DNA from: Candidatus Sulfotelmatobacter sp. | Lineage (GTDB): Bacteria; Acidobacteriota; Terriglobia; Terriglobales; Acidobacteriaceae | Length of the DNA stretch: 11,967 nt | Reading direction: 5' to 3' | Assembly (NCBI GenBank): GCA_030049565.1 | Contig: JASIKQ010000250.1 | Coordinates: 1-11,967 of the forward strand | Made by a program: the position numbers and the translations under genes | The notes under the pieces: model-generated | Told to the model about the DNA's origin: nothing | Seen by the model: the letters and a program-made list of their open reading frames with translations, nothing else | Databases searched by the model: none | In this document: positions 5,533 to 11,967 of the stretch, piece after piece | Numbering within the stretch: position 1 is the first letter of the stretch | Layout: each line of letters begins with the position of its first letter

Positions 5533-7617
5533 CTAGAACGTAAAGATCGGCCCGAACTCTGTGCGGTGGTCCTGCCACAGATTGTCGGGCGATCCGGCAA
5601 TGTCGTAGCAGAGCGCCCCGGCCGCAGAGCAGTTTGTTCCGGCGCCGAGTCCGAGACGGGTGCCGTAGACCGATTGCTCGAATCCAAACGTTACCCACGG
5701 GTTGATTTTGTAATACAGAGTCGCCGCGAATACCTTGCCCATCAACAGCGGCAGCCCACCGTGCCCAGCGGCCTGGATCAAGTCATTCTTTACGACTTGA
5801 TCCTTGCCAGCGTGGAAGTAAAGCTGCCAGCCGGCGTTGTGACCCTTTGGATTCGCGTTAAACCAACGCGAGAGGGGTAAGCCGAGGTTGATGAATCCAC
5901 CGAAGGAGCGAAGCGGCCTCTGCGGAGCGATCACCACCGAGCCGCCAGTGCAAGCACCCGTCGCGGGGTTAGCAACGCCGGTGCAGGCCAGGACAGCGCC
6001 GCCCGCAGCAGCCAGCGGACCACCGTCGGTGGTGGTGAACGTAACCGGACCCGACAATCCAGTCACATCGGTGTAGTAAGAATTGACCTGGCCACCGAAG
6101 AAGAATCGCAGGTCGCCGCCGCGATATCCGCTAGCTACCAAGGTCAACCATCGCGTTGGCAACTGCACGGCGATTTGGTTGCCGTACCCCTTGCTCGAGT
6201 CGGTGAAGCCGTTCGGAAACGCCGCTTCATACGTGGCGCAGAATGGGCTGACGCAAGCGGCGTAGTTTTCCTTTGCCACGATCGACGTACGTCGGTATTC
6301 GAAGCCGCTCCACAGGACTTGCGCGGGGGCTACGCCCGGAGCCTTATCGAGCGGGAACTGGATGGCCAGTCTGCCCTCGACCTCGGGACGTCCTGAGTCA
6401 GCGCCTTCACGCTCGGCTTCCCCAAGCTGACCTGCCAATCCGACGCTGCCAAGTTTCAAGATCTGGCCGCTGCTCGGCATCATGATCGCGAAAGTGGGCG
6501 AAATCTTTACGCCCTCACCTAGCTTCTGCACCACTCCAAACTGGAACTGCGGCGACCGCGTGTAGATGTCGCCGTAGAACGCTCCCAGGAATGTGGTTTC
6601 CAGAATACTGGGCAGAGCGGAAGATCCGAAGATGGTCCAATCCTGACCACCCTCGAAGTACAGGTCGGTGTTCTCGCTGGCGGCGTAATCCATGCGCGCC
6701 CAGGCCAGGCGCAACTGGAATGCGTTGCTGCGAATCGAGGAGACGTCGCGGTTGTCGACTTCGCTGAAGTTGCCTTCGTAGTCGCCTTCGATGCGGCCGG
6801 TGAAAATCAGCTTCGGCGAGATGTCCGGCCACTCGAAGTTCGCTCCGATACGAGTGGAACGCGCTTTGATGTGGAACTCCGGGTCCTGCGTGGGACCTGT
6901 AGTCAGCGTGTCAGCTCCCCCCGCCGTCAGGAACAAGCCGACGAACGGGAAGTCATCACCATTGGGAGAACTTGAATCACGCGCGGCCGTCGACTTGACG
7001 AAGCCGTAAGGCGTCATTTTAACCGCGCCCATTTTGAAGGCGGCATTCAACCCGTCTTTCTTAGGCGGATCGACGGGCAGCACGCGCAGTGGGGCGATGG
7101 CTGGCACCACCGCCGGAGGCGCGGGCGCCGGGGGTGCGGCTGCGGCAGGTGGCGTCGGCGCAGCTTCCGGAGCCCCCAGCGAGGCCACAATCGGAGCAGC
7201 GGCCGGGGCAGCGTGCGCAGGCTGTGATGCCGCAGGTTGACTGGCAGGCGACACTGCTGGAGCAGGTTGCGGCGCGTTTGTGGCAGGCGACAAATCAGCA
7301 GCCGTCAGCACGCCTTTGCGGTTCAATGCGTCCACCAGAAGCTGAAATTTATTTTCAGGCGCGGCATTGCGGATGGCGTTAGCCTCCGCCGGAGCCAGCA
7401 CACCTTTCATAACGAGCACTCCAAGCAGTGCGGTAACGTTGGCGTCGGCCGCTGTCGGGGTCAGGCTAGGACTGGCCGCGGCGGGGGCACCTTCAGCTAC
7501 AGACGAGTTCGCTGCATCATTCGCTGGTTTTCCATCATTGCTGCCCGCGATCGCGGGAACAGCCGTGAGAGCCAGCACTACTAAGATCGACGACCACCTC
7601 TTGAGTGAATTCAACAT
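5533..7617 (-). CDS. Outer-membrane porin, DcaP-like, with N-terminal Ala/Pro-rich extension
   Basis: This 694-residue outer-membrane beta-barrel protein would allow passive uptake of small solutes. Residues 1-24 are a signal peptide cut near AIA-G. Residues 61-110 hold two related short helical units, LVMKGVLAPAEA (68-79) and LNRKGVLTAADL (98-109). Residues 111-175 are an Ala/Pro linker, probably crossing the periplasm. The barrel runs from about 198 (MGAVKMTPYGFV) to the end, with alternating amphipathic strands such as IGANFEWP and LIFTGRIEGDYEG. It closes with the outer-membrane signal FGPIFTF ending in Phe. A segment with FEGGQDWTIFGSSALPS near 341-357 resembles DcaP or OprO/P-like porins. 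Two Cys pairs (CVSPFC, and a Cys-rich loop near 555-570) could make loop disulfides. An upstream ATG at 7704 is rejected because the promoter -35 element falls on it. AGGAG lies 10 bases before the ATG at 7617. The substrate is unknown. Confidence 0.82.
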   Translation of the reverse strand: MLNSLKRWSSILVVLALTAVPAIAGSNDGKPANDAANSSVAEGAPAAASPSLTPTAADANVTALLGVLVMKGVLAPAEANAIRNAAPENKFQLLVDALNRKGVLTAADLSPATNAPQPAPAVSPASQPAASQPAHAAPAAAPIVASLGAPEAAPTPPAAAAPPAPAPPAVVPAIAPLRVLPVDPPKKDGLNAAFKMGAVKMTPYGFVKSTAARDSSSPNGDDFPFVGLFLTAGGADTLTTGPTQDPEFHIKARSTRIGANFEWPDISPKLIFTGRIEGDYEGNFSEVDNRDVSSIRSNAFQLRLAWARMDYAASENTDLYFEGGQDWTIFGSSALPSILETTFLGAFYGDIYTRSPQFQFGVVQKLGEGVKISPTFAIMMPSSGQILKLGSVGLAGQLGEAEREGADSGRPEVEGRLAIQFPLDKAPGVAPAQVLWSGFEYRRTSIVAKENYAACVSPFCATYEAAFPNGFTDSSKGYGNQIAVQLPTRWLTLVASGYRGGDLRFFFGGQVNSYYTDVTGLSGPVTFTTTDGGPLAAAGGAVLACTGVANPATGACTGGSVVIAPQRPLRSFGGFINLGLPLSRWFNANPKGHNAGWQLYFHAGKDQVVKNDLIQAAGHGGLPLLMGKVFAATLYYKINPWVTFGFEQSVYGTRLGLGAGTNCSAAGALCYDIAGSPDNLWQDHRTEFGPIFTF

Positions 7618-7676
7618 AGACGGTTGTCTCCTCGTTCCGGCTCGGCTCAGGCCTTGCACAGAATACGGGGCGAAAA

Positions 7677-7704
7677 CATATAGGTCGTACGACATCGTTG
7701 TCAA
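7677..7704 (-). promoter_or_regulatory. Sigma70-type promoter of the porin gene
   Basis: On the minus strand a perfect -35 TTGACA (7704-7699) is followed after 16 bp by TATATG (7682-7677), four of six for the -10. Transcription would start near 7670 and give a leader of about 50 bases ahead of the ATG at 7617. It is the best promoter match that I found in the window, and it supports the shorter porin start. Confidence 0.6.
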
Positions 7705-7765
7705 GAAATCTATGCGCGCCCGCCATTCCGGTTCGATGTTTATGCCTGTTTGGGAAAAAAGGCGC

Positions 7766-7781
7766 AGTGACCGGCGTCACA
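7766..7781. promoter_or_regulatory. CRP/FNR-family-like operator upstream of the porin promoter
   Basis: AGTGA-N6-TCACA (7766-7781) matches nine of ten conserved positions of the CRP core TGTGA-N6-TCACA. Its centre is about 104 bp upstream of the predicted porin start site, a distance compatible with class I activation. A CRP/FNR-type regulator is not visible in the window, so the binding protein is unknown. Confidence 0.42.
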
Positions 7782-7927
7782 GATTCGCGTGATGGATTGG
7801 GAAAGAATTTGCCATCTCAGAGGGAGACGGGTAATGGATGCGGTTGCCGTTTGCATTTTTTGGCGCGTAAACGTGAAGAAGGTGCTATTCGGCTACGCGG
7901 TCTTGAGACGCATTTCTATGTGAGACT

Positions 7928-7973
7928 AACTGCCGAGGGTCTCGTTTCTTCCCCGAGACCCTCGGAGGCAGTT
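7928..7973 (-). terminator. Terminator of the FecR gene, possibly bidirectional
   Basis: The left arm 7928-7944 (AACTGCCGAGGGTCTCG) pairs with 7954-7965 (CGAGACCCTCGG) and, after a 3-base bulge (7966-7968), with CAGTT (7969-7973). This gives 17 base pairs around a 9-base loop. It starts 23 bp beyond the FecR stop. The plus-strand side is followed by TAGCGTT and the minus-strand side by AGTCTC, so neither side has a strong U tract. The stem is one of the longest in the window. Confidence 0.6.
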
Positions 7974-7996
7974 TAGCGTTAAATGACGCAGTCTCT

Positions 7997-10021
7997 CTAT
8001 TCGCCCGGTGGTTTTTTCTCTTCCTGCTTTTTTTCTTCAGGCTTTTGCTGTTTTGGTGGCGGAGCCGATTTTGGCGGCGGAGCGGCATGTTGCTGCGGGT
8101 GTTCCGCAGGCGGAGTCGCTTGCCGCGGAGCCGGCTCATTGCGGTTTGGTTCCGGATGAGTCGGCTGCGGCGCCGGGTGAGCGGGGGCTTCGCTGGGACG
8201 GTTCACCTCCGGCCGATTTGCTGGTGGACGATTGGTCTCGGCAGGCGGTCGGTTCGCCTCGGGCCGATTATTCGGCTGCGGCGCGGTATGCGCTGGCGCC
8301 TCGGTGGGGCGATTCATTTCGGGACGATTACTCGGTTGCGCGGCTGGCCGATTAGGCTGAGCTGCGGGCGGCCGTGCGTTCGTGGGTGGCTGACCGGGTC
8401 GATTCGCGGGAGTAGCCGCAGGCTGTCCGGGCCGCGCGGCATTCATCGGATGTCCGGTGGTTGGCGTTGCCGGTTTGCCCGGGGGCGCGACCTTCACCGC
8501 CGGGCGCGCTGCCGCCGGACGCAAACTGGCTAATTGCTGTTTGGGCACGGGCTGTCCGGGATGCGCAGCCAGAGCTTGCTGCTTCGCTGCAAATGGCACT
8601 GGCGGAGGCGGCGGAGTTTTCTTGGCTACCACCGGCCGGCTCATCACCGCCGCCGGGGGGGCAGGCGCATGCCCTGCCGTTGCAGCGTGTGCTCCCAGTA
8701 CAGCCTGGCGCGTCGGAACGACGGCGGCGTGGGTGACCATGGGTGCGGAAGCGATCTGCTGTGGAGTCACTTTTACGGCAGCTTTCGCCACCGGCTGCGC
8801 GCTTGCAAACGCGTTCTGCGGAACTGCAGTAACTGCTCCCTGCACGTTGCGGTTTGCGTAGGTGACATTTGTGATGGTTGTGGTCTTGTTGATAACGGTT
8901 GTGTTGTAGACATTGGTCACGACCGTCGTGTTCACCACTGTGTTGCTCACGTTCACCTGCGTCATATACGTGCGGCTCACAGGATATGACGGCACGTAAA
9001 CTTCACGCGGCCCGAGCGGGAACCACCCAACGTTTCCACCCCAGCCGCCGCCTCCCCCGATAAACACGACGAGAGCGGGCGCATACACCGGTTCGACGGC
9101 CGGAGGACCCGCGATCCAGCCCCAACGTCCGCCAATGAAGATCCAGCGTCCATAGTGGAATGGCGCGTATCCCCAAGGCGAATCGTCGACCCAGGTGTAG
9201 CCCCAGGGGTCGATCCAGGCCCAATGCCCATCCCGATAAGGTGCCCATCCGTAAGCAACGTTCGGATACCAGACGTGGCCGTATGCTGGGTCATCGCGCC
9301 AATCGCCGTTATCGTCGAGATCGTCGTAGCCTACAACATCGCGCGAGAGATATTCCGCCGAGCGCGATTGTTCGTGGCGGCGCTCGCGGCCATCGGCCCA
9401 ATCATCGAACTGGTCGGGAGGGCCGACCTGCTCCACATCCGCATAGAGGGACTCGGTGCCGCTGAAGGTTCCGACTTGCCCGGCATGGAGGGAATAAGTC
9501 TGGCCATTGCCGGTGGCTTCGCCATCTCCGTTACGAAGCGTAATGATGGTGTTGGCGCCGTCTTCGCTCGCGTCCAGGCGGTAATTCCCAGGCTCAAAAG
9601 CCGTGAATGCCAGGTTGGGTGTGTCGATTTCGAAATCATCGTCGCGATCAAGGCGACGGACTCTAATGTTCACACTTCCTGAACTCAATTGCAGTTGCAC
9701 GGTATGGTCGTCGAGATTCAAGAATGAAACGCCGGTATTTTCAGACAGGCGAACGACCGCCGAGCCAAGTTGCAGTTCGGCGCGCGAATCGCGGTCAGCC
9801 CAAAGCTTGTCTCCGGTGGTCATGGGCCGGTTTGGGACGGCATCGACCCAATCGTTTTCTCCCGCGGGCTGAAATGAGACCGAACCCTGGATGTATCCGA
9901 GGCGAGCCACCCGAGTTGGCGGATCGTCTTGATCTTGCGCCAGCAGCGGCGCGGATAGAATGCCGCCTGCAAGGGCGGCAATTAAAATCCATATAAAACA
10001 CATACTGCGTGTCTTTTTCAT
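7997..10021 (-). CDS. FecR-domain exported protein with aromatic region and proline-rich tail
   Basis: This is a 674-residue envelope protein of unknown role. Residues 1-29 are a signal peptide cut near LLA-QD. Residues 38-190 are a FecR/SH3-like beta domain (RLGYIQGSVSF, DKLWADRDSRAELQLG, VRLSENTGVSFLNLD, then NYRLDASEDG), here free-standing and not attached to a sigma-factor regulator. An acidic linker follows (200-250). Residues 251-346 are dense in Trp, Tyr and Gly (WYPNVAYGWAPY, HWAWIDPWGYTW, GRWIFIGGRWGW), the pattern I know as DUF6600. Residues 354-402 are Val/Thr/Asn repeats likely to form beta strands, and about 400-674 are Pro/Ala/Asn/Arg-rich with a Lys/Glu end. The frame extends to 10246, but only the ATG at 10021 begins a signal peptide, so the upstream part is leader. 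The site before the ATG is a G run (GGGGGA), not a standard Shine-Dalgarno. Such proteins are common in Gram-negative soil bacteria, with no known reaction. Confidence 0.85.
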   Translation of the reverse strand: MKKTRSMCFIWILIAALAGGILSAPLLAQDQDDPPTRVARLGYIQGSVSFQPAGENDWVDAVPNRPMTTGDKLWADRDSRAELQLGSAVVRLSENTGVSFLNLDDHTVQLQLSSGSVNIRVRRLDRDDDFEIDTPNLAFTAFEPGNYRLDASEDGANTIITLRNGDGEATGNGQTYSLHAGQVGTFSGTESLYADVEQVGPPDQFDDWADGRERRHEQSRSAEYLSRDVVGYDDLDDNGDWRDDPAYGHVWYPNVAYGWAPYRDGHWAWIDPWGYTWVDDSPWGYAPFHYGRWIFIGGRWGWIAGPPAVEPVYAPALVVFIGGGGGWGGNVGWFPLGPREVYVPSYPVSRTYMTQVNVSNTVVNTTVVTNVYNTTVINKTTTITNVTYANRNVQGAVTAVPQNAFASAQPVAKAAVKVTPQQIASAPMVTHAAVVPTRQAVLGAHAATAGHAPAPPAAVMSRPVVAKKTPPPPPVPFAAKQQALAAHPGQPVPKQQLASLRPAAARPAVKVAPPGKPATPTTGHPMNAARPGQPAATPANRPGQPPTNARPPAAQPNRPAAQPSNRPEMNRPTEAPAHTAPQPNNRPEANRPPAETNRPPANRPEVNRPSEAPAHPAPQPTHPEPNRNEPAPRQATPPAEHPQQHAAPPPKSAPPPKQQKPEEKKQEEKKPPGE
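8162..8299 (-). repeat. Two-copy 19-residue repeat inside the FecR protein tail
   Basis: The unit NRPExNRPxEAPAHxAPQP occurs at residues 575-593 (8243-8299) and 602-620 (8162-8218), 27 residues apart. The spacer NNRPEANRPPAETNRPPA is built of the same NRP words. This suggests recent internal duplication in the proline-rich tail, and its copy number may vary between strains. Confidence 0.75.
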
Positions 10022-10183
10022 AGTTCCCCCAAGCTTCAATGTCGGCAACCGCGGACTCAAAAACAGGTTTTGATGCTGCAGTTGGTTGTACTGTTTGAAT
10101 GAACTGTCGAAACGCGGGAGCGGCGATGATCCGTCTTCTGTCCTGTCCTTTCCGCTCACCGTCCCGAACACATTAAAGGCTAA

Positions 10184-10213
10184 TTGACACGGATTTCTTT
10201 TCAACCGTATTCG
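10184..10213 (+). promoter_or_regulatory. Weak plus-strand promoter candidate
   Basis: A perfect TTGACA (10184-10189) is followed at 18 bp by TATTCG (10208-10213), a poor -10. If used, it would start a long leader of about 370 bases carrying both large hairpins before the PilZ-like gene. The -10 is the weak point. Confidence 0.22.
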
Positions 10214-10246
10214 AAACCCAAGCTGAGAATACGAATCATTGTACAA

Positions 10247-10290
10247 CCTGTCTCATCGTGAGACGAGTCGTCTCCACGACTTAAGACAGG
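10247..10290. other. Long nested palindrome in the divergent region
   Basis: The outer arms are CCTGTCT (10247-10253) and AGACAGG (10284-10290). Then TCGT (10256-10259) pairs with ACGA (10276-10279). The core GAGACGA-G-TCGTCTC (10260-10274) is a perfect palindrome around one base. In total 18 base pairs fall within 44 bases. An alternative fold, GTCTCA-TCG-TGAGAC (10250-10264), competes with the core. It could be a protein-binding site between the divergent genes, an RNA leader structure, or a terminator. Confidence 0.5.
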
Positions 10291-10312
10291 AGTCAGGAAG
10301 GCCGCTTAAGTC
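10278..10312. promoter_or_regulatory. GACTTAAG / CTTAAGTC inverted pair
   Basis: Two perfect 8-base arms, GACTTAAG (10278-10285) and CTTAAGTC (10305-10312), are 19 bases apart and overlap the right side of the 10247-10290 palindrome. Folding one excludes the other. Each arm contains the palindrome CTTAAG, so two dimer sites about 27 bp apart are another reading. Confidence 0.35.
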
Positions 10313-10401
10313 ACTGAAAATTATAGCGCCTGAGTGCTAGTCCTTCCGTTCGGCACTGTGGCCGCGGTCTTGCTCATTTTAGGACGTAAACTGCGTGTTC
10401 C

Positions 10402-10442
10402 GGCTCCCCAAGGCTCTTCCTAACCGGGAAGAGGGGGGAGCC
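10402..10442 (+). other. Strong two-stem hairpin upstream of the PilZ-like gene
   Basis: GGCTCCCC (10402-10409) pairs with GGGGAGCC (10435-10442), and inside it CTCTTCC (10414-10420) pairs with GGAAGAG (10427-10433) around the 6-base loop TAACCG. That is 15 base pairs with a 4/1 internal loop. It lies about 150 bp before the PilZ-like ATG. It could be a leader attenuator or a transcription end for an unseen short plus-strand RNA. No U tract follows. Confidence 0.45.
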
Positions 10443-10592
10443 CAACCCGCTTTGTTGTGTGTCAGGGCAGCGGACGTGGAGCTGTTCCTGAAAAAAGGTC
10501 ATTGCTTGGCACACTCAGCTACAGCTCCGTCGCGGAAAACGCAAGCGAGCGCGGTTGCCGAACTGGCGCGCTTTTTCCCGGAGGCGACGGCC

Positions 10593-10874
10593 ATGCGGCT
10601 GCCCGTTCAAATTACTCGCCGTAACAAGTCTAACGCGGTAGAACACAAGAGCGCTCCGGCGGAGGAACGCACAGTGATCGAGTTTGGCACGACGCGGGAG
10701 GTTCTGTTCGCCTGCTCCACTCCACTCGAGTTCGCCGACGTACTACGGCTACGCAACTCGGATGGCTCGTTCGATACCGAAGCTTCGGTGGTAGCGGTGC
10801 AATACCACCCCGGTAGAACGATTGTTGCCGCTCGCTTTGTCAAGCCCGTTCCCAATTGGATCGTGAAATCATGA
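10593..10874 (+). CDS. Small PilZ-like beta-barrel protein, degenerate
   Basis: This 93-residue cytoplasmic protein has a pattern that fits a single PilZ-like barrel: a basic start (RLPVQITRR), then VIEFGTTREVLFACS, then DVLRLRNSDGSFDTEASVVAVQY, then IVAARFVKPVPNW. The strand order and the closing ARF-PxPNW are what I expect in short acidobacterial PilZ proteins. The c-di-GMP motif D/NxSxxG is not present; that place reads EFGTTRE, and no clean RxxxR precedes it. If it is PilZ, it probably does not bind c-di-GMP in the usual way. The ATG at 10593 has GGAGG eight bases upstream. The frame is open back to 10395, but that part crosses the hairpin at 10402-10442 and reads as low-quality sequence. 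The last bases overlap the next start as ATGA, so the two are co-translated. Confidence 0.6.
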   Translation: MRLPVQITRRNKSNAVEHKSAPAEERTVIEFGTTREVLFACSTPLEFADVLRLRNSDGSFDTEASVVAVQYHPGRTIVAARFVKPVPNWIVKS

Positions 10875-11967
10875 CGCAACCATCTCAAGGCGCTCCCTCT
10901 GAAAACCTCGCGGCGCAGTGGTCGGCCGCGCGGCAACTGCACCCCATCTACTCGGAACTTGCCCGCGAATTTGTCGCCGACCTTGCGCCCTGCGTCGATC
11001 TCGAAGCGGGAGTTGAAATGCCTGAACGGGAGTCGGTGGAGCAGGCGCAGCGATGGCTGAAGGAACTGGACGAGAAGATTCAGGTTCACCAATTGCGTCA
11101 GTTCCTGCAAACCAGTTCCCTGGTGGATTCCCAAGGCATCGTCGACCTGGTGCAACATCTCCTGGCAATAAATCCCGGATCGAAGAGCGATTCGACGCGC
11201 GACAAGATCGATTTTCTGCTGGTGCAGTATTTCAGCCAGATCGCTCCCACCGATCTGGACGATGGAAGCGCCGATCTCGCCTACGTGGCCCAGGCTTTGG
11301 AGCCGATTCTGGGACCCGTCGAGCTGAAGCCCCCGGTCTGGCTGAACTCTTTGCATCGCGTTCTCGATTCTGCCCGCCGCTGCCGCTCTCTCGACGAATT
11401 GCTGCATGGCGGCTTGCTCGAGCAGGGGCGCCAAGCCAAGGCACAAGCGGGAGAGCTTTTCTATTTGCCGATTGCGCTGGTCGCGTTTACTCGTTTCGGA
11501 TATCTTATGCGGCGCGTCTTCTTCCGCCTCATGCACGAGGATCTCAACAACATTCTCGAGGGCCTCACTGATCTGGAAGAAAAAGGAATCGAGACTATCG
11601 ATTGCCGGCGGGCGCAATTCTCCGAGCAGGAGCCGATCATTCGCCTGCGCATGATTTGCCAGTCGTGGAAGGTGATGTTTCAGGCGGAGTATTCCTCCGG
11701 CCAGCCGCTACGCATGTTAGTGGATTTGAGAGCTTCGGTGGATGCGGCGCTGGGGCGCGGTTCGGCTGCGCAAGGAGCTGCCGCGAAAGCCTTGCCCGGG
11801 AAAAGCAGTGATGGTCATACGGCCGCCGGCGAAGCCGGATCTACCGTGGCGTTCCGAGCTGCTGCGGGAGCCGGAGGCCACGCTGCGAGCGCCAATGCCA
11901 CGCCAACGCTTTCTCCCGTTGAGTCGAGCGCAGGCCCAGAAGGCGAAGCCTTGGAGGAAGCTCCAGA
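10871..11967 (+). CDS. Unrecognised cytoplasmic protein, C-terminus cut by window edge
   Basis: 365 codons are open from the ATG at 10871 to the right edge. I do not recognise the family. Residues 1-175 look mostly helical, with charged heptad-like stretches (QAQRWLKELDEKIQVHQLRQFL near 59-80, shown here as QAQRWLKELDEK then IQVHQLRQFL) and KIDFLLVQYFSQIAP at 112-126. Residues 195-225 include a hydrophobic stretch (ELFYLPIALVAFTRFGYLMRR) too charged for a clear membrane helix. Residues 226-296 carry ILEGLTDLEEKGIE and the strand-like IIRLRMICQSWKVMFQAEY. From about 298 the chain becomes Ala/Gly/Ser/Pro-rich and disordered. There is no signal peptide. The ATGA overlap with the PilZ-like gene means one operon and probably a shared task. 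A long antisense frame over this gene is a shadow. Confidence 0.7.
   Translation, partial: MTQPSQGAPSENLAAQWSAARQLHPIYSELAREFVADLAPCVDLEAGVEMPERESVEQAQRWLKELDEKIQVHQLRQFLQTSSLVDSQGIVDLVQHLLAINPGSKSDSTRDKIDFLLVQYFSQIAPTDLDDGSADLAYVAQALEPILGPVELKPPVWLNSLHRVLDSARRCRSLDELLHGGLLEQGRQAKAQAGELFYLPIALVAFTRFGYLMRRVFFRLMHEDLNNILEGLTDLEEKGIETIDCRRAQFSEQEPIIRLRMICQSWKVMFQAEYSSGQPLRMLVDLRASVDAALGRGSAAQGAAAKALPGKSSDGHTAAGEAGSTVAFRAAAGAGGHAASANATPTLSPVESSAGPEGEALEEAP

Larger units (their letters stand above)
7618..7996. other. Intergenic region between porin and FecR genes
   Basis: This 379-bp stretch holds, from right to left on the minus strand, the FecR gene terminator (7928-7973), a CRP/FNR-like palindrome (7766-7781), a sigma70-type promoter (7677-7704) and about 50 bases of porin leader. 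A 29-codon plus-strand frame at 7834-7923 with a GGGAG nine bases upstream is possible but unproven. No other gene is supported. Confidence 0.6.
10022..10592. other. Divergent intergenic region rich in inverted repeats
   Basis: This 571-bp gap separates the minus-strand FecR gene from the plus-strand PilZ-like gene. It contains a weak plus-strand promoter match (10184-10213), an imperfect 44-bp hairpin (10247-10290), a GACTTAAG/CTTAAGTC pair (10278-10312) and a second hairpin (10402-10442). Frames open through it on both strands lack signal peptides, ribosome-binding sites or recognisable domains, so I see no extra gene. The promoter of the FecR gene must lie here, but I could not place it. 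Confidence 0.6.

Noticed and set aside
7618..7704. N-terminal extension of the porin (29 codons)
   Set aside because: It overlaps the TTGACA/TATATG promoter and would bury the signal peptide. The ATG at 7617 has its own AGGAG.
8008..9682. Several plus-strand open frames over the FecR gene
   Set aside because: They are shadows of the proline- and alanine-rich codons on the minus strand. They have no start signals or domains.
10022..10246. N-terminal extension of the FecR protein (75 codons)
   Set aside because: It places a hydrophilic segment before a clear signal peptide that begins at 10021. It is treated as 5' leader.
10508..10521. TGGCAC word resembling a sigma54 -24 element
   Set aside because: No TTGC at the required -12 spacing follows. 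The GG-to-GC distance is wrong.
10395..10592. N-terminal extension of the PilZ-like protein (66 codons)
   Set aside because: It runs through the 10402-10442 hairpin, shows no conserved features, and has no ribosome-binding site. The ATG at 10593 has GGAGG at eight bases.
10607..11617. 336-codon open frame on the minus strand
   Set aside because: It is antisense to the two coupled plus-strand genes, which have GGAGG and an ATGA overlap. It has no ribosome-binding site or recognisable domain, and it is rich in Arg and Ser as shadows usually are.
1..11967. CRISPR arrays, tRNA or rRNA genes, insertion sequences, attachment sites
   Set aside because: I found no regularly spaced direct repeats, cloverleaf, transposase-like protein or terminal inverted repeats with target duplications on reading both strands.

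Overview
The window looks like a chromosomal segment of an Acidobacteriota bacterium, probably of the Terriglobia. This is inferred from moderately high GC with many intergenic palindromes, a PEGA-domain secreted protein whose cysteine-bearing N-terminal half resembles proteins I recall from that phylum, a FecR protein with an aromatic second half and a long proline tail, and outer-membrane proteins showing a Gram-negative envelope. No rRNA, tRNA, CRISPR array, transposase or phage gene was seen, so the taxonomic call rests on protein style only.

Layout. Six genes lie on the minus strand. From left to right they are: a ROK-family sugar kinase cut by the left edge (1-471); an AMP-forming acetyl-CoA synthetase, acs (672-2777); an OFA-family major facilitator transporter (2988-4265); a secreted PEGA-domain protein (4518-5318); a DcaP-like outer-membrane porin with a long Ala/Pro linker (5533-7617); and a FecR-domain exported protein with a Tyr/Trp-rich region and a proline-rich tail (7997-10021). 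A 570-bp divergent intergenic region full of inverted repeats follows. Two translationally coupled plus-strand genes come next: a small degenerate PilZ-like protein (10593-10874) and an unrecognised protein that runs off the right edge (10871-11967).

How the genes may work together. The minus-strand genes do not look like one operon, because each gap is about 200 bp or more and most gaps contain a hairpin. The left half is central carbon uptake and activation: sugar phosphorylation, acetate activation and a monocarboxylate-type transporter. The middle is cell envelope: PEGA protein, porin and FecR protein, all with signal peptides. The best transcription signal is a sigma70-type promoter in front of the porin, with a CRP/FNR-type palindrome about 100 bp upstream of its expected start site.

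I did not find a clear new biological system. The items most worth a second look are the stacked palindromes at 10247-10312 and 10402-10442 in the divergent region, the triple palindrome at 5395-5449, and the coupled PilZ-like/unknown gene pair.
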